A stretch of 64,000 bases of DNA from Liolophura sinensis (taxonomy: Eukaryota > Mollusca > Polyplacophora > Chitonida > Chitonidae), in assembly GCF_032854445.1 (NCBI RefSeq), contig NC_088300.1:73957005-74021004 (forward strand). The letters are read 5' to 3'. Both the position numbers and the translations under genes were made by a program. Numbering within the stretch: position 1 is the stretch's first letter; every line of letters begins with the position of its first letter. Below are positions 11,701 through 22,430 of the stretch, in pieces. Below the pieces are notes generated by a model. It was not told the DNA's origin. It searched no databases and saw only the letters and a program-made list of their open reading frames with translations.

Positions 11701-14700
11701 GGAAAATAAGAGAAAGTTGGAAATGAAATGGCCTGATTTCCAATTCTAGCTTAATCTATGCTGTGTAGTGTAACCCATAATTCAAGTGTTGGACTTTATC
11801 CTCACATGTCTCTGGGCCAAATTGTCATGCTCCTGTTGCGCAAAAAAAAGGTGCTCATAAAAATATTGCTTTCTACTACTAGTATGGATATGCTGAATAT
11901 TGGCTAAAAACTATATTCAATATTTTCAGTGTACTGAAATGCACCTTTGCCTGTGACAAAACTTCGGTTTTTACATGTTACTTGGAAAATTACCCATCTA
12001 GGGCCCCAGTAGATGAACACCCTATTTTGAACCATTTGTAAAATATGAAGGTGTCTGCATTAGATTTCATGAGCACTTTCATGTAACTATGTAATTTGTT
12101 TTACAGGTATATACCAGAGATTCTGACTAAAGCACTCACAATGACCATAGATCTTTCTGGTGAGTATTTTTGCACACATCGGGAAATTGTTCAGGTATTC
12201 AGAAAAAATCCAGTTTGTGTTTCAAAAAGAGTTTTGTTTTCTTCAGTGTATGCTTTTTTCATAAGTGCTAATGATTTGTACTTGACCATATGTTGGCGGC
12301 ATACTGTCTTATCTGCTTTTCGTAATGTAGGCATTGAAAATCAGTTTTCTTGTATGGTTTTGTGTGTTAAAATAAAAACTTGCATTGTGGCATTTTATAT
12401 GAGAAAATAGAACGGGTGGATTTGGCATATGTTTTTGGTGGCGTAGAGAAAATATGAAAAGTGGCTTAACAGCTACCATTGACTTAGTTTGACAGATTTG
12501 TCTTCAAAAATTACCTGCATATGTTTACAGATGACGACAAACGTGAAGAAGTGATGGTTTTCATAGCCAAAGCTAAATCTGAGAATCTCATTTCCCCGGA
12601 ACAGTTTCAGGAGGTAGGAGCATCTTGGCATGCTATGACAATTATTGTAAATATCCTATTTTGTCAACATTGATGTAAACTTTGTATGTTTGGTGTTATG
12701 TATTTTTCATGTACCATGACACATAGATAAAGCTCGTAAATTTTGTTTTGTTTTTCCATGACTAGGCTTTTGAAGTCCTTCTTGACCAAATGGCTGGCCT
12801 TGAAAATGAAATACCTCTAGTACGGTCATACACAGCTAAGATAGCTGCTTGGGCTGTTTCCAAGGATGTGGTTACGTTGACAGAGCTGTCGACGCCTATG
12901 GAGAATGGAAGTCACTACCCCCTGTTCCTGCTTTGTTTACAACAGATGCACAAAGTCAAAGATAAAGACTGGCTTATCAACATATTTAATGACAGCAAGA
13001 TTAACTTGCAAAACATGCTTCCAGGTAAACATGTCATTTGCAGCCCTTGTTATTTACCTTGTACGGCATAATCTTTCAAGTTTTGGATAATCTCTGGCAT
13101 TGGCAATATAAGGTCTAAAACATTTCCTTTTCCAGACTGGCTCTGGCCAAAACCCTGATTGTTATATTCAGTTGTATTCAAAGAAACCAATATTGTATTG
13201 CACTGACATGGGTGCAATTTGTTTTTTTTTTTTTTATGATTTCATTTATATGTTGGGTGCAAAACAATATATATGTGTTACTCACACTGTAGGTATCACC
13301 TTTTGTACAGTGTGAAAACATTTTTGCCAGCACACCACTTACATCCTGGTGTTTTCTGTTCATCAGAATCTGAGCGTAACAAGGAGAGAATGATGGAGAT
13401 TTTGGAGGACCGAAGCCTGACCTTCCTGTTCCCACTGCTGAGGGTTCAGGCGGATCTTGTCAAACAGATCCAAGCCGACCCCAACGCAGCCTCCATCTAC
13501 AAATGGATCAAGGAGAGAGTGGACACCTCATTGCTCTACACTCCAAACTTTGTCAACATTCTTACTTCTAGGTCATTACACTCAGCTTATAGGCATATTA
13601 GTATCTTGTTGTTTTGACATCACAAAGCAGCCAAACCAAATTCAGGGTCATATCAGGAAATCTGCATATTTTAAGACAGTGTCACATGTCTGTACATTTG
13701 TTTTAATGATGAACACATTAATAATAGGTGTGTCATCAGACAACATTTACCTAAAGTAGCAAGTTCTTGTGTATTTAAGTTTAACCTTTGTTCATGATTC
13801 AAGTTATTTTCCAAGGGTCATTAAAACTAAATTGATCTGAAACCTGTAAATAGTTTCTTTATAAAGGTTATGGGTAAGTTGCGTATTTATTATATATTTT
13901 CTTACTTCAGCCTCCTTAAATATATCACCCAAGAAAGTGGCACAGTGGGAGAGTCTGTTGACCTGAACATGGTAGCAGACAAAGCAAGCACTGAGAAAGA
14001 AAAACTTCTGTTGGATAAAATGAAGGTATACTTTTCAGCAGAGAGAAAAGATAAAAATTGCATCACAAGATACTGATAGATTTCTGTACATACTGGTCCT
14101 CTGTTGACATGTTAATACTGGAAATTTTGCATGTTTTTATGACTTCACGATTACCCAAAAATATGTTTTTCAGAAAGAATAAATGTGGTATATTTAGTAT
14201 TAATACATACCTATACCAACACAGTTCAGTGTATTACATTATAAAAAATTGTTAATTTTTTTTTTTCAGGGAGTTTTGCAGAAGTTCCTTCATGACAATA
14301 TCAAACTTCAAATTGCTTCATTGTATTCTGTCCAGGTGTTTTGCTTCAATCTGAAGTTCCCCAAAGGTACGTAAGAGTCTAAGCGATGGTCATGGCCCTG
14401 GTTTTAACACAGACCAATGCTTAGTGTGCACAAGTTGTGAACAGTTGCTTTTAAGTATTCTAAGGCTTTGCTCATTAAGAGAAACCAGCTGATGTCAGCT
14501 GATCAGTTTTCATTCACGTCATACAGTCATTTTGAAATAAGGGAAAATGGACTTAATTTGATTCTCTGTGTATCTGAATACTTCTCTTAATTAATAAACT
14601 CTCTTTGTTTTTCAGATGTTTCTTTCAAAACTTCATCTTATAGAATTGAAGCTTGTTTTCAGATTAAGTTGGAGTTTTAGGCCGTTACACCAGTTTTCGA

Positions 14701-15584
14701 GAAAATCATGACCGTTTTGTCCTCTATTGGATTTTGACTCTTTCCTGACCCTTTTTTTTTTTTTAAACACGGTTGGCTCTGGATTTCACTGAGATCAGCT
14801 GCAGGCCAAGTTTGAGTTTTGTGTCGTTAACGTCTATTTTCAACAAAATTATGGCTGGGTTTGTTTTGTTATGGACTTGTGCATAACTTTTATTCTGACA
14901 GCTCTAACTAGTGCGGGGAAATGGGTACTTCCAGGATTGGCCCTCTAGTGTTAACATGTTTTTGTTTCCAGGGATGATCCTGCGCCTGTTCATGCACCTG
15001 TACGACATGGAGATTGTGGAGGAGGAATCCTTCATCAAGTGGAAGGAGGAGGTGAATGATGAGTACCCCGGCAAAGGGAAAGCACTCTTCCAGGTGAGGC
15101 TCCAGGTTGAGTTATGCAAATTAGTGTACAATCCTGTAACAACTTTGATAATTTCTTTTCTGTTTAGGTATAAAATGTAGGGGAGAAACCTTGCTTCAAA
15201 AGTAAGTGCTTTCGTATTTGGAGATTAAGTTTTATCGGGTACCTTGAGGGCATATATACATGTGGTTTGCATAATTCTAAGACTGGATGATAGTTCACTG
15301 GTTACAGTTGTCCTCATTGCTATTTTCACTGGTTGCAATTGTTCTCATTGCTATATTCACTGGCTGCAGTTGTCATCATTGCTGTTTTCACTGGTTGGAG
15401 TTGTCCTCACTGCTGTATTAACTGGTTACAGTTGTCCTCATTACTATATTCACTCGTTGCAATTATCCCCTTGGCTATATTCATTGGTTGTAATTTTCGT
15501 CATTGCTGTGTTTAGGTGAACCAGTGGCTGACCTGGCTGGAACAGGCAGAGGAGGAGACCGATGAGGAGGATGAAGATGAATAA
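2671..15584 (+). CDS. EIF4G2: eIF4G2 / DAP5 / NAT1 / p97, translation initiation factor 4 gamma 2 (23 exons)
   Basis: Scaffold for cap-alternative and reinitiation-type translation in the cytoplasm. It resembles the C-terminal two thirds of eIF4G, binding eIF4A and eIF3 but not eIF4E. Exons: 2645-2720 (coding from 2671), 3054-3194, 3702-3804, 4421-4531, 4748-4814, 5591-5683, 5951-6120, 6355-6465, 7088-7159, 7636-7771, 7938-8036, 8414-8539, 10373-10629, 10983-11072, 11454-11533, 12107-12159, 12531-12613, 12766-13024, 13367-13571, 13911-14025, 14270-14366, 14972-15093, 15516-15584. All phases join, giving 902 codons; the human protein is about 907. Domains: MIF4G ~62-306, MA3 ~543-665, W2 ~705-895, then an acidic tail (EETDEEDEDE). 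No in-frame AUG precedes the conserved region. A CTG at 2671 is the likely start. The intron after 7771 uses a GC donor. Identity is certain; the start codon and the weak donors after 2720 and 13571 are less so. Confidence 0.95.
4191..4349. mobile_element. Short MITE-like element with inverted ends in eIF4G2 intron 3
   Basis: The ends read TTAAAGAGGCTATACCAGAG on the left and the complement of ATAGCCTCTTTAA on the right, with a second CAGAGAT-type match further in. The element is about 160 bp and AT-rich inside. No coding capacity. It is consistent with a non-autonomous DNA transposon; the superfamily cannot be assigned. Confidence 0.55.
4592..4750 (+). repeat. Two-copy tandem duplication (~79 bp) abutting the exon 5 acceptor
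   Basis: The segment starting TTTCATATATCTGGTGACAT near 4597 recurs from about 4673. Both contain CAGTTCTGTTTGTATTTTGT. The second copy ends in the functional acceptor TTCTCTGTAG before exon 5, while the first ends in TGTTAG at the equivalent place. It is a two-unit version of the junction-linked arrays seen elsewhere in the window. Confidence 0.7.
4972..5590 (+). repeat. 61-bp minisatellite that multiplies the exon 6 3' splice site
   Basis: Units of the type GTATTTGTTCTGTGTTTCAG followed by TGTAYGACAAGAGAG and an AGCAGTGGTGTAGCAGTACTAG spacer. AG dinucleotides equivalent to the acceptor end at 5014, 5098, 5159, 5222, 5283, 5344, 5407, 5468, 5529 and 5590; the last is the true exon 6 acceptor. 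From 5098 on, the spacing is 61 or 63 bp without exception. A degenerate unit lacking CAG lies between the first two. About 15 nt of exon 6 is included in each unit. Using any upstream copy would bring an in-frame stop, for example VYD-stop at copies 3 and 6. Confidence 0.93.
6903..7022 (+). mobile_element. SINE-like fragment (family B) in eIF4G2 intron 8
   Basis: The segment GTGGGAAAGTTTGTCAGTAA at 6907, followed by an AACTGACC...GTGAAAAATTC...ATGGCATTA 3' part, matches the pieces at 21.78-21.89 kb and 35.43-35.48 kb. The 5' head is missing or diverged. It ends about 65 bp before exon 9. Confidence 0.5.
7636..7938 (+). other. EIF4G2: GC-AG intron (intron 10 of eIF4G2)
   Basis: Exon 10 must end at 7771 (ATGATGG) and exon 11 must begin at 7938 to keep the conserved IGTGPGV frame. 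The donor is therefore GCAAGT, not GT. The only nearby GT, four bases on, shifts the frame. GCAAGT is the standard sequence of the rare GC-AG class. Confidence 0.85.
8166..8314 (+). mobile_element. SINE-like element (family A) in eIF4G2 intron 11
   Basis: Contains ACCTGCAGATGGTCGTGGGT, the core CACCATAATGCTGG, ATAAGTGAAATATTCTTTAG, GTAAAACACC and an ATCAAATAAATAAAT tail. The same order occurs at 11.11-11.31 kb and on the minus strand at 40.91-41.11 kb. The A-rich short-repeat tail and core suggest a tRNA-derived SINE of the kind frequent in molluscs (inference). It lies about 100 bp upstream of exon 12. Confidence 0.65.
8540..10372 (+). other. EIF4G2: Intron 12 of eIF4G2 (1.8 kb)
   Basis: No exon-like sequence was seen inside. 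It contains a hairpin at 10147-10188 (arms GTATGTTACTTTATTTTA and near-complement). An ~85-bp segment at 10205-10290 recurs in diverged form at 20340-20420. The left part at 8655-8710 weakly resembles 20190-20250, so this intron may hold a longer decayed transposable element. Confidence 0.5.
11108..11307 (+). mobile_element. Near full-length SINE-like element (family A) in eIF4G2 intron 14
   Basis: About 200 bp. The 5' part contains a tRNA-like B-box region (GTGAGTTCAAGTC). It continues into TACGTGGGAAGGCTCCCAGC, the core CACCATAATGCTGGCCGCC, GTAAGTGAAATAATCTTGAG and an AAATAAATAAATAAAT tail. The layout of pol III head, core and short-repeat tail is what a tRNA-derived SINE should show. Confidence 0.7.
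11454..13024 (+). other. EIF4G2: MA3 domain of eIF4G2 (exons 15-18)
   Basis: Helical MA3 module, second HEAT domain of the eIF4G family. It begins at about residue 543 with TMLEEYLESGDMAAAI and continues through YIPEILTKAL and the exon 17-18 segment to PLFLLCLQQMHK. In DAP5 this module has lost strong eIF4A binding relative to eIF4G1 (family knowledge). The preceding exons 10-14 encode a Gly/Ser/Gln-rich low-complexity linker that retains the conserved PPRFQKM and EISLRPA motifs. Confidence 0.9.
13367..15584 (+). other. EIF4G2: W2 (eIF5C-type) domain and acidic tail of eIF4G2 (exons 19-23)
   Basis: C-terminal HEAT repeat that binds MNK kinase and eIF2beta in vertebrate DAP5. Diagnostic segments are SLTFLFPLLRVQADLVKQI, IYKWIKERV, VLQKFLHDNIKLQ, LFMHLYDMEIVEEESF, PGKGKALFQVNQWLTWLE. 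The terminal aromatic and acidic residues after QWLTWLE are the AA-box type ending of W2 domains. The stop codon TAA is at 15582-15584. Confidence 0.92.
15294..15515 (+). repeat. 31-bp x 7 minisatellite abutting the last eIF4G2 acceptor
   Basis: Seven units of the form CACTGGTTGCAGTTGTCCTC-ATTGCTATATT. The CTGG-equivalent positions 15300, 15331, 15362, 15393, 15424, 15455 and 15486 are exactly 31 bp apart. The seventh unit carries CGTCATTGCTGTGTTTAG, the acceptor of exon 23. The pyrimidine-rich part of the acceptor is therefore repeated. The terminal TTTAG itself is unique to the last unit. Confidence 0.92.
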
Positions 15585-15646
15585 TCCACTAGAATCCCCT
15601 ACTGGGGCGGTGCACTAGAGGAGACGACATGGCTCGTATGACTGGG

Positions 15647-15652
15647 AATAAA
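15647..15652 (+). terminator. Candidate polyadenylation signal AATAAA of eIF4G2
   Basis: First AATAAA after the stop codon, 63 nt downstream. Further AATAAA hexamers at 16815 and 17530 could serve longer 3' UTRs, which are usual for this gene. The sequence alone does not decide between them. Confidence 0.4.
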
Positions 15653-18600
15653 GCAGACTCAGAGTTCTTTGCTTCAGACATTTTGTTTAGGAAATCTCAT
15701 TGTGTTTGTGGTACTCAGTGGAAATTGCCCTAAGACCTACAAAATCTACCCTTACGTTTATGGAAGTTAAGCACAAACTTCTAGGTCTTGGTTGACGATA
15801 AAATATCCAGTTCTATTGAGCGAACACCCCTAATACAAAATCTGACATTAGTAAAGAGATGAAAAACGTTAAATCTGAGCTTAAAGATCAAGGACTAAGG
15901 AACCTGACATTCAGCATTCACGCAGTGGCTTGGGAGCTGTTGGCATGGTATCGAATGACACACTGGAAGAACCTGCATAGTAAAACCATCAGTGTGTCTT
16001 TTGTTTGACCCTGGAAACAGAAGGTGCACAAATCTAGTATGTTGAAGATCATGTGAAATGTACCAGACTGGAATCCTAGTGACACAAGAAATGGCAGAGC
16101 TTCGGCATGTGATTGTCCACTTTACAGCTCCTCTTATTTACAACCTAAGTTAATGATCAGTGCAGTTATACAAGAATTTGTACATATTGGCCCCTGTTTA
16201 TCGGCTTAAGAGAGAATAGACGTTCGATAACTATATATAGCATCATTTGTTTTGCAAACCTAATTCATCGTGATAACAAATTAATAATGCATGGATTTCA
16301 TTTAACTGAAATAGTCCATTAGTAGCATTTTTAACTGACCGGACAGATTTCTTTGTTGATACTGTCTTCAGAAGTCATTTTTATTGATTGGGGTGAAAGT
16401 AGATAACTTTGACATCTGATTGATTTGTTTAAAGTTCCTAAATGGTCAATCAAGTTCCAACCTTATAACGTCTTCTATTAAAATGGATTCTGACTACTCA
16501 CTCTAATTATGATACTTGGCTTTATAAACTTATTTTCTTGCTAAACTAACAATTTTTAATGAGATTTTTATGCCTTGTGCTAAATTATGGAGGAACTTTG
16601 ATCTGCTAAAAAGAATGAAATGTCAACTGTTGATTTTATGGGGGGAGATAAAAATGTTCATTTCAAAATTAATGTGTCAGGTAATTAGTTTTATATGATT
16701 CATTTAAAGAGCACCAAGAATTAAGCACCAAGATAAATGAATTTGCCAGAAGTTATCAGTGTTAAAAACTCAGCGAGGGGAAATGAATGAAAAACTTTGA
16801 AGATAAAGTCAGGAAATAAATTATAATCAAGTCCAAAACTATGTCGATATTGAATATTGTCTGTGGTTGTACAATAGATATTACTATGCTACCTTGGTGG
16901 CATTCTGTTTTGTCTCTTATACCAGATTTCTTGAGTTAATACAGTTTAATCATATGAAAAATGACTGTCCTTGTGATGATTAATGGTGTATTTGGTGTTT
17001 CTGGTAGATTTCAAGAAAATCAGCTCTTTGGAAGTAATCAAAATTTTGAGTACCGGTATTTTAATATATTTCTACAAAGAAGAAAAAAACATGTAATCCA
17101 TTCAGTTCAATTGTTTCTAGCTGTTAATCCTAACCCTTAAATAATAGACAATAGAATATCCCATTTTGTAAAAGCTTTTGTGTCATATATCTGCTGGATA
17201 CGATAGACTGGTTGGCTATTATGGTTGGATTCTGCATTTATTAAACTTAGTATTCCATCAATTATTATATACAATCCAATTGTCTCTGGCAGACATTATT
17301 CAATGGATGTTTTGTGAATGCTGTATTTAAATGTTCCACATTCTCAGCACCTAAGGCCATTAGCGCTTGATGGGCATCGCCAGCATTAGAACTGATGCAT
17401 TACCCTTTGTAAGTAAGCATAACATTAGTGCTGGCAAAGTCTTTGAAGTGGTTTTGGCCAACAACACTTGGTACAAGGTAATAAATGTACAATCACAGTT
17501 GTGAGCTGCCGGGTAGGGATCATTACTTAAATAAAGATGCATGTTTGTCTTCTGTCATCAATGTTTTACAGCCTGTTCTTTCAGATGTGTTATTCTTGTT
17601 TCTCTAGTAGGTAAGATGCAGACGGCTAGTATATACTCCGCTGAATATCGTTACATCACTTTGTATGTACGCGTAGATATAACTTTTCCCCCTCATCAGT
17701 TTGGGCCATCTGTTTACCATATGTATGTAGCCGACACTGCCAGAAGCCACAAGCTTGGGTTATAGATTACAATAGTGGATAACCTCCTTTGGAAGATCCG
17801 TTTGGAGAGAGAATGACCAACAGTTTCCTGTTATGAAGATATACATGTGCCTAACAAAATTCGCCGCATCAAAATGGCTGTAGGTAGCAGATATATCCTG
17901 CAGGATTATTGCGCTTAATGTCAAATGCTTGCTTGCATTTGTCTTTCATTGACCAAAACCTTTGTATGATTGAACCCAGCTGGTTTGTCTACGACTGTAC
18001 ACATGCATGGTACATACATGGGGTATAGGATGGACTAAAAAGTGGTTTTCCACAGTCCCCAGTTTTTCCTCCGCCATGGATAAATCTGGTTACTGCCGTA
18101 TTTAAGTGAATACTTGAATACAGCGTAAATTATCGGTGAAATAATTGTGAGTAATGAAGAATGGATGTAGAACTTCATTTGGAAGAGTTTTTGGATACAA
18201 ACCGGCGACTAGTGGGTTTGATCTCATAGCTTTAAACGATCCATGTGTATAGCGAAGGCTGTGGTCGCTGGATTTAAACGACAGCCTCTCCAGATAGCAC
18301 GTTTTATCTGGACCTATATTTGCACAAAGACCAAACTGATTCCTGTCTCGCGGACTTCACAAGAGGAATAGTTAAAATTTTGACAATGTAAATTATCCTC
18401 ACTCGGACAGTAATATACTGGAGGGTTTAGCATATCACATATAAGAGGTATACATAACTCGTCTTCAATCGTGTTCAATTCGATCACCAAATTGGATATA
18501 TGAACAGTTCCAATCAAGGCGCAACTGAGCTACACATTTTATTACCGACAACTGATAATGTAGCAGGGTACGCGATTTGAATACTGATTGAACTCATTCG

Positions 18601-19427
18601 CCTATATAACGTACCTTGCGCTTTTCCAACCTCACTGAAAACTTGACTGTTTCTTTTTGCATGATTCTGTACTAATTTCGTACATTATTTACTTTCTTTA
18701 TTCTTCGGTGATTTGTGTTATACGCGGTTTTTGGAGTTTGTCTTCCGATTATTGGCCTGGAATGTCTACACTGGTTGACGTCCGGTACACGAATTTCTGT
18801 TTGGACGTATACAGATTCATCTACCTGGCTGCTGAGATGTTTGTTTTCTTAGTTCAAGTTTGCCAACATTTAGTCATCAACGTTGTATAATATTGTCTAG
18901 CTGCATGGGGTTTCATATATCTGCTTAACGGGACCTGGGGTACAATATGACAGTCATATTGTATCCCAGATTGGACGGCTTCCTCTCCTCTCTATGCCAT
19001 ATACCCAGGAGAAACTGCGTTAGTTGATATTGTACATAATTATGTACGTAGGTCTACAGGCGTACATAACAACAAATTTTTCTATAATTTTAGGTTTCGA
19101 CATTGCAATATGCACGTAAGGAGTATGCACGTCGCGATCAGCATGCATGGTATCTACCCGATTTCCACCACCGAATTAATGAATACTTCATCTTGAGTTT
19201 ATACGACGTAAAATAAGTCGTTGATCGGAAATGAACATAGGCTACCCTGAATATCGATATAAATTCATATCCTGACGTTGTAAGAAAAGACGAATGGTCC
19301 ACGGGTGGTACGCGGGCAATGAGACAACCTTACCCGGCTTTTGTGAATGCTAGATGGGGGCATACGTGGTACTGAACAGGCTCCAATACAGATGGATATC
19401 CCCGTGATCTAAATAATAGAAAAAAGC

Positions 19428-19741
19428 AGATATCTTAGGGCCAGATTTTCCTTGGTCGCCAGAACAGGGTCAAAATAACCATGACAAGATAGTCAAAACA
19501 AGCAGTGCAAATTTGTTTGTAATGTTTGCCATGACCCCACATTGGTGACCAAAGAATGTGCGACCACTGAAAATGCGACCTCACTCGTTTTGGTTGCTTC
19601 GACCTAAAGTAACGGTTACTTTGACCCTATTCTGGCGACCATTAAAATGCGACCATAATGGCTCTTGTCGTCTTAACCAATCTTGTAATGGTTACTTAAG
19701 CCTGTTCTGGCGAGTAAAGAAAATCTGGCCGTAAGATATCT
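19428..19741. mobile_element. Foldback element with ~75-nt inverted arms
   Basis: The left arm begins AGATATCTTAGGGCCAGATT. The right arm, read as complement from 19741, begins AGATATCTTACGGCCAGATT and stays similar for about 75 nt (shared GCCAGAACAGG and CAAGAT motifs). The centre contains further copies of the GGTCGCCAGAA/GGTCGCATTTT motifs in both orientations, so the element is a mixture of direct and inverted repeats. It has no coding capacity. Confidence 0.75.
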
Positions 19742-20339
19742 TGTCATTTCGACCCCTGAATGTTTGGTTGCCTCATTATTTGGTCGGGCGCCTCTGTACC
19801 AAAATTTGTGTGGTCAAATTGACTCGATCCTTCTAACAGTGTACCGGTACCAGCATATGTAAGTTAAGCTATATGGTTTCAACAGAACATATAAACATAC
19901 AACCGTGCCTTTCATTTATTTACAGTGTAGGGGCATGTTTGGTGTGATCTTCACTTCAGAATTGACTTTCAAGGGTACACGAAACATGCAGAACTGGCCA
20001 AGTTAATAAAAGTGAATGGAGTCAAAAACAAACATTAAAATGAACAGAAAGGTAACTTGTAATGATTTGATACTCTATTGCATTTATATTTTCGTAACAT
20101 TTATACTTAAAACGGAAAGCATGGAATTTTATTATAAGATTTTGAGATAACTTTTTCAGAAATGAATTGTTTATTATGAATATAATTAAAGACGTACAGC
20201 ATAGAGAGTGAAACCAGAACGGCGACGACCGTGTGATAGCTGGCTATGATGGTCACACGTATCCGGTGAAATAAGGCATCTTTCCAGTTTTATTCTAAGT
20301 GTTCATGTAAATGCATAAATGGTAGCAATTTAAAAGACT

Positions 20340-20420
20340 GCAGTGATATTATTTGCAATTTATTAGACGTCACAGGTCTAGAATTACTCAAAATGCTGTG
20401 TTGTCATCACATTTAACATA
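20340..20420 (+). repeat. Dispersed repeat shared with eIF4G2 intron 12
   Basis: The order GCAGTGAT ... TTATT(A/G)GA(C/T)GTCAC(A/G)GGT ... AGAATTA ... AAAATGCTGT(G/A)TTG...TCATCAC is the same here as at 10205-10290. Flanking similarity is weak. It probably derives from one transposable element family. Confidence 0.5.
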
Positions 20421-21535
20421 CAATAACATTAAAACAAGGCAAAGGGGCCAGGGTTCTGGGTTGCTTAGTAGTTTTAATTTTTCAGAAAGTGATCGAAAAC
20501 TTCCAGAAGAGTTATCATGTATCAAGATCTCACGCCACACGGGTCTGTACAGGAAAGGGCAGAAACTTAATAAAGAGCTGCTATACAAGAACAGATGACG
20601 TTACGCGAGGAACTGTCCTATAAAAATATCCATGGTATCTATTTAAGGCACTGTTTGCAAAAGTCTTCAGGTCGTAGTCGAGTCGATAATAGACAGAACT
20701 TTGGACTTGTGGCTAATTGGCGGATATATAGTATAATGTCGGCTGCATATATGCCTCTGGGTGTCTATGTGTGCGCTTATGTTTGTTTAGTAATTCGAAG
20801 CTCCTATTTTTTCATGACGCGAAACGGGAAAAAATAGAGATTGCATAGACAATAATGAGCATGAATCTGGTAAGTTCTTATATTTGAATTTATTTTACGG
20901 GTTCCCAATCCTGATTTCATTTATTTGACGGTGAACAGATTAAATTTATATATACATGGGCATGAGAGAAATGAAGCTGTGTATGCATGGGACCTTACTC
21001 AGTAAAAATTTCAAATTAAATGTTTTCCTGCTCAGTGAAATTCTAATCGATTAGCTTTGCTTATAGTTTTTGGTATTAGGAGATAAGCTTTTCGTTTTGA
21101 AGACTTGGTGTAAACCATCTGTACTTTTATAATGTGGAGAATATTTGCCTGCACTGCAGCTTTTGATATCCAAAATCTCTTGGCGTAAAGTTATCAACAA
21201 CATGCACAAAATGTCACAAAAGACCCTGTAGGCGTGGAGATGTATACATGTATACGAGCACACAGCTTTTTTCTGCAGCATGCAAAACATTATGCTCAAA
21301 GACTCAAGCATGCAAAATTCTGTATATATTGTGTCTCTGCTAGCACACCTTTGCTTTTTGTCATTCATTTTTGTCATTGTCTTCACGTCACACTACTTAA
21401 TATTTGGTTTTAAATAAAATCGTAACAATAATATTTTACTTTCCATGTTTTTGTAATATTTCTTCATTTATTGTAAGAACGGGTTCGCGTCATCGGATGT
21501 GTGCATGCATGTATTACAGTATGCGGTTATAGGCA

Positions 21536-21890
21536 AGCATTTGAGGACACACGAGGTGTGAGTTCATGCCCGGCCTTGTGGACAGGGAATTTGTAGATTT
21601 TCCGGCCCTCGCTACACTGACCCCTTGGTAACGGTAAGGGGTCAATGACGCTCGGGTGACAGTTTGCAGAGTTTAACATTCGTTGAAGATCAATTACATG
21701 TCTTCCATGCACCAATATATAAATGAATGAATGAATGGGGTTTAACAACCAATATATGATATATCTGTATGTGAAATGTGGGAAAGCTTGTTAGTGACTT
21801 GCCAAAAGTTCCCCCCATCCATAGGCTACAACTGACCACCGTGGTGTAGGTGAAAAATTCTGAAGTATATGGCATTAAACAACAACAACA
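21536..21890 (+). mobile_element. SINE-like element (family B), interrupted
   Basis: The 5' part (GTGAGTTCATGCCCGG, GGACAGGGAATTTGTAGATT) matches the head of the copy at 35.33 kb. The 3' part (GTGGGAAAGCTTGTTAGTGA, GTGAAAAATTCTGAAG, GGCATTAAACAACAACAAC) matches 6.90-7.02 kb. Unrelated sequence of about 90 bp separates the halves. The GTTCATGCCC segment is a plausible degenerate B box. Confidence 0.5.
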
Positions 21891-22384
21891 TGAATAAATT
21901 ATAATAAACAAATATCTGGCCCTGAATATTCATAGGTAGCTACTAAATCAGTGCAAAGATGCCATGCTGTTTTCATCGGTTAGTTTTACATGATTGGTCT
22001 CATGTTGAGGTAAAAAAATATTCCAGTCACATCCGAGTCGAGTCAACAGAACAAAAACTAAATGTAATGTCACGTCAAAAGTGAGAAATATTATACCAGC
22101 TTGTAGTGTATATACGGACCGGAGGATTTGAAAGCCCACGGGAGCGCGCGAATCTAAAAATATGAACGTGAGATATGTAAACAGGAAGAGTGTGAAAGAG
22201 TAATAACATCACGTCGTTGCCGCGAGCTTTAAATTGTCTATTTCATCATCCTGTTTTTATTTATTGTATGAATATGACGTTATTTAAAAGACTAATTCAC
22301 ACCATGTTGACGTGGGTGAGTAAGTTTGGACACTATAGCTTGTAGCCTCCAACCTTCCATAAACTTGACCAGCGCCAAAAGTGA

Positions 22385-22430
22385 ACAATTCTTTAGCACG
22401 GCGTTGAACACCAATCAAATCAAATGAATT
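22385..22430 (+). mobile_element. SINE-like 3' end (family A)
   Basis: AGTGAACAATTCTTTAGCAC followed by GGCGTTGAACACCAATCAAATCAAATG corresponds to the 3' end of the family A copies. The 5' portion from about 22309 is too diverged to delimit. Confidence 0.5.

Noticed and set aside
15244-15519. 91-aa ORF of repeated Leu/Ile/Val-rich units before the last eIF4G2 exon
   Set aside because: Translation of the 31-bp repeat; the acceptor at 15515 and the conserved VNQWLTWLE start show it is intron.
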